A DNA stretch of 39,199 nucleotides, taken from contig JAHELB010000011.1 of assembly GCA_024644385.1 (NCBI GenBank), forward strand, positions 1-39,199, read 5' to 3'. The DNA is from Nitrosopumilaceae archaeon (GTDB lineage: Archaea > Thermoproteota > Nitrososphaeria > Nitrososphaerales > Nitrosopumilaceae). Shown here in pieces: positions 9,251 to 17,927 of this stretch (the first letter of the stretch is position 1; the number at the start of each line of letters is the position of its first letter). The notes beneath the pieces were generated by a model, which saw only the letters and a list, made by a program, of their open reading frames with translations, did not search any database and was not told the origin of the DNA. Both the position numbers and the translations under genes were made by a program.

Positions 9251-10621
9251 ATGAAACGCATAACTAAATTTTTACCCATAATTTTTTTAGGATTTATTTT
9301 AACTTCTATTTCAGGACTTCAGTTTGGATCAAATGAAATCATAGAAACTTTTGGGGAGCCTTCTAAAAGAATAGTTGGGAATTTTCCTGAATGGAAATCC
9401 GAAAAAATTGATGACATCGATTATTCTAAAATAAGTGATATAATGTATTTTCACATAAAACCAAACCCAGATGGAAGTTTAGATACTAGTGATGTTAATT
9501 TTAATGATCTTAAAAAAATTAGAAACAAAGCCCACGCCGCAGGAGTAAATGTCTTAATTGCCATAGGAGGTTGGGGATCATCAGATGAGTTTCCATCTGT
9601 AGCAAAAGACCCTGAATTAAGAACAAAATTTGTGAGAAATGTAGAGAATTTTATCACCAAAAATAATCTTGATGGAGTAGATATTGATTGGGAAACTAAA
9701 ATTAATCAAGAAAAAATTGACAACCAAGACCTATTATTGTCGGATTTATCTGATGTATTGCATCCTTTAGGAAAATTAGTAACAATCTCAGTGATTGGAA
9801 ACAAATTAGAATTGAAATCTACTGCAGCTGATCATGTAGATTGGGTAAACCTAATGTCATTCAACATGAACGATGATAATGTTCATCATTCAAGTTTTGA
9901 TGATTCAATTGCTACTTTGCATCTATATGAAAACGTAGGAATTCCTAAAGAAAAACTCAATTTGGGAATCCCATTTTATGGAAGACATAATGAAAAAGGT
10001 GATGAAAAGTCCTACGAAGATATTGTTTCAGAATGTTCGCCTTCCCCATCTGATGAATATTGTAAAGGCTATTTTTTTAATGGTATAGAAATGGTGAAAC
10101 AAAAAAGTCGTCATGTGTTACATAATGGGTATGGCGGAATAATGATTTGGAGTTTAGCCCACGATACCAATGATCAAACATCACTTCTTAACGCAATATA
10201 TGAGATATTTCCTGACCCAAATCTTCCTGAAAAAAAGAATCCCGTTATTACTGAAGTCAAAAAAACTTCAAATGGAATACTGATTTTTTGGATGCAAGAA
10301 GAACCAATTGCACCTAGCTACGATATTTTCATAGATGGTATCGATACTGACGGTCAATATCGTACTGAATCTAGTCCTCAGCTAGTTGAATATGGAGAAT
10401 GTTTTATTGTCCAGGCCAGATATTCTGAAGTGGATCTCTTATCTACAGAGGTTTGTTTAGACATTGAATCCCCAAGTACCACTGAACTTACTTCTGATAA
10501 AAAAATTCCAGAGTGGGTCAAAAATATAATGGGGTGGTATGCAGAAGGATTAACGGAAGAACATGAAATAATATCTGCAATTAAATTTTTGATTGAAGAG
10601 GGGATTATCATTTTAGATTAA
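9251..10621 (+). CDS. Secreted GH18 family glycosidase (chitinase-like) with C-terminal module
   Basis: 456 aa. The N-terminal hydrophobic segment (~4-22) is a signal peptide. The GH18 TIM barrel covers ~38-320 and keeps the catalytic signature DGVDIDWE (141-148, Glu148 the proton donor), plus the strand VLIAIGGWG (~101-109) and LMSFNMND (~201-208). A Fn3-like beta domain (~327-405) and one thaumarchaeal C-terminal module (IPEWVKNIMGWYAEG, ~418-455) follow. GH18 enzymes cleave beta-1,4-linked GlcNAc polymers; a GH18-like domain also forms the C-terminal half of bacterial PgaB. TATA-like CTTAAATAT near 9202 and GGAG before ATG 9251 support this start. It faces away from the copper/deacetylase gene and converges with the gene at 10748, so it probably trims a glycan made by the nearby synthase. 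Confidence 0.87.
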   Translation: MKRITKFLPIIFLGFILTSISGLQFGSNEIIETFGEPSKRIVGNFPEWKSEKIDDIDYSKISDIMYFHIKPNPDGSLDTSDVNFNDLKKIRNKAHAAGVNVLIAIGGWGSSDEFPSVAKDPELRTKFVRNVENFITKNNLDGVDIDWETKINQEKIDNQDLLLSDLSDVLHPLGKLVTISVIGNKLELKSTAADHVDWVNLMSFNMNDDNVHHSSFDDSIATLHLYENVGIPKEKLNLGIPFYGRHNEKGDEKSYEDIVSECSPSPSDEYCKGYFFNGIEMVKQKSRHVLHNGYGGIMIWSLAHDTNDQTSLLNAIYEIFPDPNLPEKKNPVITEVKKTSNGILIFWMQEEPIAPSYDIFIDGIDTDGQYRTESSPQLVEYGECFIVQARYSEVDLLSTEVCLDIESPSTTELTSDKKIPEWVKNIMGWYAEGLTEEHEIISAIKFLIEEGIIILD

Positions 10622-10713
10622 TGTGATTGTTTTGCAAAAAAATCAAATTAAAAATTTAAATTGAAAGGAAAATTAAAAATTTTTGAAGGCTAATAACACC
10701 TTTAAACGAAAAA

Positions 10714-10735
10714 AACTGAATTTGCAGGCTCAGTT
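10714..10735. terminator. Possible hairpin between convergent genes
   Basis: AACTGA (10714-10719) and TCAGTT (10730-10735) form a 6-bp inverted repeat with a 10-nt loop, followed by TTATTGTT. It lies between the convergent GH18 and deacetylase-like genes, where a bidirectional terminator is expected. Archaeal termination depends mainly on T tracts, so the hairpin's role is uncertain. Confidence 0.25.
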
Positions 10736-10747
10736 GTTATTGTTAAA

Positions 10748-12793
10748 TTATAATTCTATGGTAATTATTCCTTGATTTACCAAATAGTTTACCCCATAAA
10801 TAAAATCATTATCAGAGATTTTACCTTCTGCCCACCAACCTGCATTATCCTTTATCCAATCAGGTATTTCTGACCCCCCAATTCCTTGGGTGGTTGGCGG
10901 AATTTGCACAATATTCTCTTTAATTAAAAACTGAATTCCTTGTAAAAATGAATTATCATCTATATGTCCATCTCGCCACCAACCTGCATTATTTTTAATC
11001 CACAAAGGTATGACATAGGTATCAGAGTTAGTTTTTGGATTTTCATATTCAACCATACCTACTTTTTTGTTAATATCACCCAAAGAAACAATGTTGATTT
11101 TTTGAGCTTTGATGTTTTCAATGAGATTTCCTAATTCTTTAAATTGTTCTGAATTAATTGCATTAGTATATTCTCCCCCCTCATAAATTGAAAAGGCTTG
11201 AGGATGAATTGAAATTACTGCAAAACCATAATTTTGAATTCCATTCATGACATCCAAAGAGGTCTTTTCAGAAGAAATTCCTAAAATTCTATTTTGTGAT
11301 GGAATATATTCTCCGGTAGTAGCAACTGCGGGAAATCTATAAAGATACTCATCGCTAAATGGAAAAGGAGGAGAATCATTTAGCATGCTTGCACTAAGGA
11401 TTGTGTAACCATTATCAATAAGGACCTTTTGTGTATCGTCGTTAAATCTATTTTCCGGAGGTATGAAAATATTAGTAGTTACTTTTAGTTTCTCGTAAAT
11501 CTTATTAGTTGATTCTTGTAACATGGCATTTTGTTTTGGTTCATCAAAAATTGTATATGGTTTGGAATTCAGCCCATGATTTGCAATTTCAATTTTACCC
11601 TCTTGAATATTTTTAGATACCATATCATAAAGATATGAATCATTTCCAAATGAATCAATAATAACACCTAGGGTAATTGGAGTGTTATTTTTGGTAAAAA
11701 CGCTTATCAATTCATACTGAACATTGTTAAGCCAAAAATCTTGAACACCATCTAAACGGAAGGAAACGCAGTTGCAAGATAATTTGTAATTTTTAACGGA
11801 TGTATGGTAAATTTTCGGCTCTGATACTGGCTCTGATACTGGCTCTGATACTGGCTCTGATACTGGCTCTGATACTGGCTCTGATAGCTCCGTAGGATTT
11901 AGCGCAACCAAATCAAAATTATTTTGATTTCCTATAATGGTCAATCTTGTATCTGGCCATCGTGGATCTTTTACACCATTCTCTAAAACAGACACAGAAT
12001 ATATCCCTGAAGGGATACTTGAAAAGAAAATTTCTCCTTTATTCCCCGTCATGTAATTTTCTAACATAAGGTTATTTTTCCCTAGGATTTGTACTGAAAA
12101 ATTTCCATCTGTTTTAAGAAATTGATGAGATTCTGCATCATACAGTCTAAAGGTAATTAATTCTTCTACAACAGATGGTACAGGTATTACAATTTTTTGT
12201 TCTTGAGCTATGCCTTGCTGTATTTTTATTTTAGGAATACTAGCAAGCAAAAATTCATCAAAATATACTTCAGCGATATAATAGTCCTGTACCCTGCTTG
12301 TTGGCTGGAGCCAATATCTTAATGTATCACCATTTTGATTTGTAGTTCCCAATCGCTGTTGTTCACCATTTTGGGATTTAATTATTACCTTAGCCCCATC
12401 AATAGGTTTTTCTCCATCTTTATAGACTACATTTAATTTTAAACCTCCTGGTAGTGGAATATTAATATCTAATTTTTCTGAATTATTTTTTAAATTTACA
12501 TATCCTACTTCAGAAAACATTCCGTTTACAAAAACTTCAACTTTGTATCTATGGTCTTTGGGAAGTGTAACAGTTTCAGGATTACTGTCCAAATTTTTTT
12601 CTATAAATGGTGTTTTTTCTAGATCTTGGTAAATTAAATAATTTGTTTGATAAGCATCTATTCTATCCCCATTTGTATATTTTATTTCAATTTTTAGTGT
12701 TTCTGTTTCTTCAGAATATGATGAAGTAAATGGAATAACTAAAGAAAAGATTACTGTAAACGCACAAATTTTGTAAATATCAAATTTTTCCAC
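10748..12793 (-). CDS. Secreted polysaccharide-deacetylase-like protein with beta-sandwich region and two C-terminal modules
   Basis: 681 aa if started at the GTG at 12793, which has GGTGAT (a perfect part of the archaeal ribosome binding site) four bases upstream; an in-frame GTG at 12817 would overlap the synthase gene. Signal peptide at ~1-27. A single copy of the beta-sandwich unit duplicated in the 1096-aa protein follows (~33-295), then a (SEPV)6 linker (~303-326), a CE4/NodB-like domain (~340-570) and two AGWW modules. The deacetylase domain has RLDG for motif 1, HGLNS (second metal His apparently absent) and an intact IHPQAF motif. There is no copper domain. It is the third gene of the operon response regulator - synthase - this gene, so it most likely acts outside the cell on the synthase product, like PgaB/IcaB. 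Confidence 0.78.
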   Translation of the reverse strand: MEKFDIYKICAFTVIFSLVIPFTSSYSEETETLKIEIKYTNGDRIDAYQTNYLIYQDLEKTPFIEKNLDSNPETVTLPKDHRYKVEVFVNGMFSEVGYVNLKNNSEKLDINIPLPGGLKLNVVYKDGEKPIDGAKVIIKSQNGEQQRLGTTNQNGDTLRYWLQPTSRVQDYYIAEVYFDEFLLASIPKIKIQQGIAQEQKIVIPVPSVVEELITFRLYDAESHQFLKTDGNFSVQILGKNNLMLENYMTGNKGEIFFSSIPSGIYSVSVLENGVKDPRWPDTRLTIIGNQNNFDLVALNPTELSEPVSEPVSEPVSEPVSEPVSEPKIYHTSVKNYKLSCNCVSFRLDGVQDFWLNNVQYELISVFTKNNTPITLGVIIDSFGNDSYLYDMVSKNIQEGKIEIANHGLNSKPYTIFDEPKQNAMLQESTNKIYEKLKVTTNIFIPPENRFNDDTQKVLIDNGYTILSASMLNDSPPFPFSDEYLYRFPAVATTGEYIPSQNRILGISSEKTSLDVMNGIQNYGFAVISIHPQAFSIYEGGEYTNAINSEQFKELGNLIENIKAQKINIVSLGDINKKVGMVEYENPKTNSDTYVIPLWIKNNAGWWRDGHIDDNSFLQGIQFLIKENIVQIPPTTQGIGGSEIPDWIKDNAGWWAEGKISDNDFIYGVNYLVNQGIITIEL
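11817..11886. repeat. 12-bp tandem repeat encoding the Ser-Glu-Pro-Val linker
   Basis: About 5.8 near-perfect copies of GGCTCTGATACT on the plus strand, coding on the minus strand for repeated SEPV between the beta-sandwich region and the deacetylase-like domain. Low divergence between copies suggests recent slippage expansion. Confidence 0.9.
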
Positions 12794-12794
12794 T

Positions 12795-14375
12795 CTAATC
12801 ACCAATTCTCTTTGCACTAGTCCACGTAGCTTTTTTCCCTGTTAATTGTTCAAATATCGCCTTTAATAGTAAAAAGTCAACAATTTGTTTAAAACCAAAT
12901 AATAAAAATCCCGCATAAAATAATAATTTTGGGTCCTCATTATCAATTCTAATTGCCAAGGCGCACATTAGAAAATGGACCACGGTGAAAATTCCAGCGG
13001 CTTCTAAAACCCACAAACCGTCACCCGCTAGAACTCCTAGAACAACGTTTACCAGAGCGGTAAAACCAATAATCGGAGTTATTATCATTCCTAAAAAGAG
13101 GTAAGGTAATGCTAATTTCTGCAAATATCCAAATCTTGGATTTATTAATGCATCTGAATGTCTTTTTAAAACCTGAATATTTCCACGATACCATCGTTTT
13201 CTTTGCTTTTTAAAATCGGAAAAAGTTGAAGGTGCCTCAGTATATGCTACAGCTTTTACACTTCCTTGTGTGATCAACCCGGCCTTTAGAAGTTTTATTG
13301 TTTGGTCAAAATCTTCAACAATTGTTTCTTTTCCGTAAGAACCAGTTCCTGATACACATGATTTTTTAAATGCTCCCAAAGCACCTGGAACAACAGTTAT
13401 TGAACCAAATGCATCAAAAGCTCGTCTTATAACTTGAATTCCCGTAAGATATTCTAAAGCTTGGCACTTAGTAATCCAATTTACCCTGTTTCTCACTTTA
13501 ATATTACCAGCTACAGCAGCAACGTGTTTATCCACCTCAAATCCTTTTACAATTTCTTTGATCGAATTTCGTCCTATTATGGTATCTGCATCAACAACTA
13601 CAATGATTTCTCCTTTTGCATATACCAGACCATAGTTTAAAGCAGAAGCTTTTCCTCCATTATCTTTGTGTAAAACGCTTATTTTATTTTTAAATTCATT
13701 TGCTATTTCTAGAGTTTCATCAGTACTTCCATCATCAACAAAAATAATTTCTTTTCGAGGATATTGGGTTTCGAGCATAGACTCTAAAGTTTTTCTAATA
13801 ACTTTTTCTTCATTAAATGCAGGGATTATTACTGAGACCTTTGGATAGTTTTTTAGATCTGGTTGTAGGGTTTCACGATGTTTACTTACAACGGACATTG
13901 GAACAAATAACATTGTAGTCCAAAAAGAAATGGTCATTGCTGAAAGTAGAATTACTCTTGTTGGAGCCTCTGCCAAGGAAGTCCCCTCATAGGCAACCAA
14001 ACCTCCCATAACAAATGGTGAAACTATTAAAATAACTAAAAAAACTGAAGGTCCTTTTTTACCCTCTTTATTTTTTGAGAATAATTTATGATGAGAGTTA
14101 AACATATGATAAATTGCCAATCCGCCTCCCATACCCATTGCGACCACGCTTATTGGACCTAAAATATAGTAAATGGTGCCTGCAAGAAAAATGAAAATTG
14201 ATGCAGTTATGATTACTTGAACTGGGTCGGTTCGGATTTTTTTTTCGTTTTTAGACCGCTTCAGATTTATCCTTTTCATTTTTTCAACATAGTCAGGATC
14301 ACAGAACGCTGTAGGGCTTTTTGATTTAACAAATTGTGTGGATTCAATTTTTTGTTTTTGATTTGGATTAAACAT
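12795..14375 (-). CDS. PgaC/IcaA/NodC-like polysaccharide synthase (GT2, membrane)
   Basis: 526 aa. It has a polar N-terminus, transmembrane helices at ~53-72, ~75-90, ~110-128 and ~140-162, a GT2 domain at ~178-400, and further helices at ~418-450, ~458-474 and ~484-505. Processive GT2 motifs are complete: FVDDGSTDE (212-220), NGGKASALN (239-247), DAD at 262-264, ED at 354-355 and QRKRW at 391-395. The NGGKASALN and TVVPGALGAF segments resemble poly-beta-1,6-GlcNAc, chitin-oligosaccharide and hyaluronan synthases more than cellulose synthase. It probably polymerises UDP-GlcNAc and threads the chain through the membrane. It lies 19 bp downstream of the response regulator and its stop abuts the start of the secreted deacetylase-like gene, so the three are one operon. 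Confidence 0.87.
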   Translation of the reverse strand: MFNPNQKQKIESTQFVKSKSPTAFCDPDYVEKMKRINLKRSKNEKKIRTDPVQVIITASIFIFLAGTIYYILGPISVVAMGMGGGLAIYHMFNSHHKLFSKNKEGKKGPSVFLVILIVSPFVMGGLVAYEGTSLAEAPTRVILLSAMTISFWTTMLFVPMSVVSKHRETLQPDLKNYPKVSVIIPAFNEEKVIRKTLESMLETQYPRKEIIFVDDGSTDETLEIANEFKNKISVLHKDNGGKASALNYGLVYAKGEIIVVVDADTIIGRNSIKEIVKGFEVDKHVAAVAGNIKVRNRVNWITKCQALEYLTGIQVIRRAFDAFGSITVVPGALGAFKKSCVSGTGSYGKETIVEDFDQTIKLLKAGLITQGSVKAVAYTEAPSTFSDFKKQRKRWYRGNIQVLKRHSDALINPRFGYLQKLALPYLFLGMIITPIIGFTALVNVVLGVLAGDGLWVLEAAGIFTVVHFLMCALAIRIDNEDPKLLFYAGFLLFGFKQIVDFLLLKAIFEQLTGKKATWTSAKRIGD

Positions 14376-14394
14376 GATCCTGTTTATCCTTTAA

Positions 14395-15351
14395 TTATAC
14401 TACTGCGAGCTTGTAGTTACAGCTGCTTTGCCAATTTACATCTTCTAGATTGAATTTATTTTCGCATTTTAAACAAAGATATTCTGAATCTAGTTGGGAA
14501 AACACATCACTGCAATTATTACATATGTAATGATTTGGTAAAACTCTATAATCAACTCCTAATGCAACAATTTCTTTGTTACAACTAGGGCATTTGTCTT
14601 GGAGATAAGTTCTTTCCTCAGAAACATTTCCACAGTTATAATGTTCAATTAATTTTCCTAGTCGGAAGTGAGAACTGTTACAAGAAGGACATGAAAATAC
14701 CTGGGTTGTTTTTACAGAATTACATTTGTTACAAGAGATTTCCTTTTTCTCTCCAAGATTAACAATTTTTCCTTCTCGCTCTAATTCGTTAAGATGTAGC
14801 CTAATGGTTTCATCTGAAAATCCTATCATTTGTTCGATTAAATTAAGACTAACTTGTTTGGAAGAATTTAAAATAAAATCAACTCGGTCGATCACTTTAG
14901 TTTTAACTTCCTCCTCGGCATTTTCTAACATTTTTAGTTGTTCAGATTCTTTTTGGAAAAAGAAATCTTCTTTTTCAATGGTTTCAAAAGTATTTTTTAG
15001 ACTCTCAAATCTTATTGGCTTTTCCAAATATTGGTAAATTCCCAATCGAATTAGTTCCTTTACTCCTTCATCTTCTTTTTCAGTTGCAGTTTCTAAAATT
15101 ACACGTGCATTTGGTTGTATGTCAAGAATTTGAGTAAGAACTGATCTGCAATCCATGTCCGGAAGCATATAATCTAAAAGCACTATGGGAGGAGTATTTG
15201 CTTTGATTAGTTTTTTAAATTCCTTGACTGCAGTATAACCATTATCGCTAGAATGAATATCTCTGTAATCTAGCTTTTCTAAAAAACTCTTTAACAGCAT
15301 AGTTACCGCTGGGCTGTCCTCAACAATCAAAACTGGTGGTTTGGTAGTCAA
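14395..15351 (-). CDS. Response regulator: receiver domain, winged helix, multi-zinc-ribbon (TackOD1-like) output
   Basis: 318 aa from a TTG start. The receiver domain (~5-120) has the acidic pocket E11/D12, phosphoacceptor D60 (VLLDYMLPD), switch Thr in ILETATEKED and K111 (LEKP). A coiled segment (~130-152) leads to a winged-helix-like region (~153-200). Cysteine pairs follow: C207/C210, C221/C224, C240 with C254/C257, C277/C280 and C293/C296. The LIEHYNCGNVSEE stretch recalls the thaumarchaeal output domain TackOD1; that assignment is from memory. The protein probably transduces a histidine-kinase signal, perhaps with metal or redox input, to transcription. It heads the operon with the polysaccharide synthase. 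A likely TATA, CTATTTATAAG on the minus strand, is near 15416-15426. Confidence 0.85.
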   Translation of the reverse strand: MTTKPPVLIVEDSPAVTMLLKSFLEKLDYRDIHSSDNGYTAVKEFKKLIKANTPPIVLLDYMLPDMDCRSVLTQILDIQPNARVILETATEKEDEGVKELIRLGIYQYLEKPIRFESLKNTFETIEKEDFFFQKESEQLKMLENAEEEVKTKVIDRVDFILNSSKQVSLNLIEQMIGFSDETIRLHLNELEREGKIVNLGEKKEISCNKCNSVKTTQVFSCPSCNSSHFRLGKLIEHYNCGNVSEERTYLQDKCPSCNKEIVALGVDYRVLPNHYICNNCSDVFSQLDSEYLCLKCENKFNLEDVNWQSSCNYKLAVV

Positions 15352-15634
15352 TACTATTATTTTTCTTTATAATTTGCATAAATACCCCTGTATGATTGAA
15401 TTGAACATATTCTAATCTTATAAATAGAATTTTTAAAAGTAAACGCGAGCAAAAAAGTTTATTCATCAAATGAAAAAGAAAAATTTTGGTAGTTCAAAGG
15501 AAAATTTATTTCATAAAAAATGGTCCTAAAAAAGATTTAAAATTTAAAAAAATTGAAAATTCTATGCATATTTTAAATTTTTTAAATGATTCGATTTACA
15601 AAAACCTAAATGGACAACACTAAAAAACAAGTTA

Positions 15635-16345
15635 TTGATTCATGGTCCTTCGCTAGGCATTGGTGCAGGCATTACCTCTGTTGTAATAATAATTTCGTTT
15701 TTAATATTCAATTCAATAAATAATGAACCAGAACTTTTTTTTGAACCTACTTCAAATACACCAGATATCATTTCCCCTAATGTAATCTCATCTACAATTA
15801 TTGCAAATGGATCTCCCATCCGTGGAGATATTAATGCTCCAATAACTCTAATTGAGTTTGGGGACTATCAATGTCATTTTTGTAATGTACATTTTCATAA
15901 CACAGAGCATCTGTTGTTAGAAAATTACATTAATAATGGAAAAGTGAAAATGATTTTCAAGGATTTCACCATTATAGGGCCTGATTCCATAAATGCAGCA
16001 CATGGAGCTCACTGTGCAAATGATCAAGGAAAGTTTTGGGAATATCATGATATTCTGTACAATAATTGGACTGGAGAAAATAATGGATGGGCTTCTTCAA
16101 TTAATTTGTTGAAATTTGCCCAAGAAATAAAATTAAACATTGATGAATGGTCTGATTGTATGATTGAAGCAAAACACTCCCAAATTATAACTGAAAGTAG
16201 TAAAAATGCTAGGGAACTTGGAATAACGGGAACACCAGCGTTTTTTGTGATTGGACCTGACAACAAGATAACCAAATTAATTGGAGCCCAACCATTTGAA
16301 GAATTTAAGCGAATATTTGATTCAGAATATGATAAACTTTCATAA
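15635..16345 (+). CDS. Membrane-anchored DsbA-like thiol oxidoreductase
   Basis: 236 aa from TTG 15635, with an N-terminal transmembrane anchor (~8-26) and an extracytoplasmic DsbA/thioredoxin domain (~60-230). The active site is C80-HF-C83 in IEFGDYQCHFC; the cis-proline loop is GITGTPAFFV. It should oxidise or isomerise disulfides in exported proteins. The start is doubtful: an ATG at 15610, well placed for a near-leaderless transcript after TTTTAAATTTTTTAAA, is in another frame. Removing one A from the A6 run at 15622-15627 would join it to this frame as MDNTKNKLLIHGPSLG. A sequencing error or real indel there is possible. The domain itself is intact. Confidence 0.87.
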   Translation: MIHGPSLGIGAGITSVVIIISFLIFNSINNEPELFFEPTSNTPDIISPNVISSTIIANGSPIRGDINAPITLIEFGDYQCHFCNVHFHNTEHLLLENYINNGKVKMIFKDFTIIGPDSINAAHGAHCANDQGKFWEYHDILYNNWTGENNGWASSINLLKFAQEIKLNIDEWSDCMIEAKHSQIITESSKNARELGITGTPAFFVIGPDNKITKLIGAQPFEEFKRIFDSEYDKLS

Positions 16346-16529
16346 TCAAAAATATCTAAAATCCCTTTGAATTTAGGAGGAAGCAAGTAGAAGAAAAACA
16401 TAGTAAAAAGATCGAGTAAAATCTATTGACCTTTTTAAATATTTAGGCATAAATTCCTAGGTTTGGTCTATTTTTGAGCTAAAATTTATCATAGTTAATC
16501 CTTATATGAGAATCCAAGGACGCAAGCTT

Positions 16530-17924
16530 ATGGCAGCAGGTATTGACGATATTGCGATTTACATACCTAGATTATATGTAGACGCTTCCGATTTTGCAAA
16601 AGCACGTGGTCTAGACCCTGAAAAATTACAAAAGGGGTTGGGGGTGTCTCAAATGGCAATTGTTGACGCTAATCAGGATCCTGCTTGCCTTGCTTCAAAT
16701 GCATGCCTTTCAATTATGCAAAACAACAAATTATCTCCAGAAGACATTGGGCGGCTTTATGTGTCAACAGAATCTTCATTTGATGAATCAAAAGCAATGA
16801 ATTCTTATGTAATTGGAATGCTTGAGCAAATTTATGGGCAAGGTGCATTTGAACACTGCGGTGGGGTTGAAACAAAATTTGCGTGTGTTAGTGGTTCTTA
16901 TGCATTGTATGACAATACCAACTGGATTAGAGCAGGGGAAGCAGAAGGAAAAGCTGCACTAGTAGTTGTTTCAGATATAGCAAAATACGATATGGGGAGT
17001 AGTGGGGAAATGACACAAGGAGCTGGCGCAGTTGCAATGCTACTAAATGATAAACCAAGACTACTAGAATTTGACCCAAAGGTGACTGCAACATCAATAA
17101 AAGATGAATATGATTTTTATCGACCATTTGGAAAAGAAACTCCAATTGTTCATGGACAGTATTCCAATTTACTTTATATGATTCAGGTAAGAAAGGCCCT
17201 AGAAATTTACAAGAAAAAAGCGATTGCAACTGAACTGATTAAACTTGAACCAGGTGAAACTATTCTAGATCATATGGACTACATTCACATGCATTTGCCA
17301 TATAGCAACATGGGTAAAAAAGCCCTAGCATATTTAGTAAGGCACGAGTGGCGTCAACTTCCAAGATGGAGAAAAATTATTCAGGAAATTGGAATAGAAG
17401 AACCAATACCAAAAGACCCTAGAGGAACTATTGAATCCGTCTTAGGAGATCAAGAATATATGGCAAAGGACCATGAATTTACAAAATTATTCACAAAAAC
17501 TCCTGAATTTCAAGAAGTTTATGAGGCAAAACTTGCAAGTTCACTTATCGCATCCAAGATGATAGGGAATTTGTATACTGCATCACTTTACCTTGGATTT
17601 AGAAGTAGTCTTGAATTTGAATTTCAGAAGGGGGTTAATCTTAATGGAAAACGAGTAGGATTTGGATCCTATGGTAGTGGTGCAAGTGCAATGGTGTTTA
17701 GCGGCGTAATTCAACCAGAATACGAGGAAGTTGTTAAATCTATGAATTTAGAGGCAGAGCTTGGACCGAGAAGAAAATTGACTTTAAATGAATATGAAAG
17801 AATCCATGAAAGCAAACTAAGTCCCGAAGAATCAATGCTTAATCCAAAGCAGGAATTTATCCTAGTAGATGTAAATACTAGTACCGAATCTAGAGGCGAA
17901 AGAAGATATATTTTCACCGAATAA
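16530..17924 (+). CDS. Hydroxymethylglutaryl-CoA synthase
   Basis: 464 aa from ATG 16530, chosen because AAGGA lies nine bases upstream and MAAGIDDIAIYIP is the usual family N-terminus; an in-frame ATG at 16506 adds eight residues. It condenses acetyl-CoA with acetoacetyl-CoA to HMG-CoA, the entry to the mevalonate pathway for archaeal ether lipids. Thiolase-fold motifs are visible: the catalytic acid in STESSFDESKA, the acyl-accepting cysteine in KFACVSGSYAL and the active-site histidine in HMHLPYSNMGKKA. The glycine-rich GSYGSGASA lies near the C-terminus. The length fits the eukaryotic/Gram-positive type of the enzyme rather than the shorter archaeal form. It is followed four bases later by an unknown gene. 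Confidence 0.92.
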   Translation: MAAGIDDIAIYIPRLYVDASDFAKARGLDPEKLQKGLGVSQMAIVDANQDPACLASNACLSIMQNNKLSPEDIGRLYVSTESSFDESKAMNSYVIGMLEQIYGQGAFEHCGGVETKFACVSGSYALYDNTNWIRAGEAEGKAALVVVSDIAKYDMGSSGEMTQGAGAVAMLLNDKPRLLEFDPKVTATSIKDEYDFYRPFGKETPIVHGQYSNLLYMIQVRKALEIYKKKAIATELIKLEPGETILDHMDYIHMHLPYSNMGKKALAYLVRHEWRQLPRWRKIIQEIGIEEPIPKDPRGTIESVLGDQEYMAKDHEFTKLFTKTPEFQEVYEAKLASSLIASKMIGNLYTASLYLGFRSSLEFEFQKGVNLNGKRVGFGSYGSGASAMVFSGVIQPEYEEVVKSMNLEAELGPRRKLTLNEYERIHESKLSPEESMLNPKQEFILVDVNTSTESRGERRYIFTE

Positions 17925-17927
17925 TCT

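Noticed and set aside
15610-15720. ATG 15610 frame beginning MDNTKKQVIDSW as a separate gene
   Set aside because: It ends after about 36 codons of unlikely composition (Trp/Cys/His/Asn runs) and overlaps the well-supported DsbA-like frame; it is better explained by a start-site indel.
16927-17229. Long minus-strand ORF inside HMG-CoA synthase
   Set aside because: Leucine-rich antisense shadow of a strongly conserved gene, with no ribosome binding site or recognisable domain.
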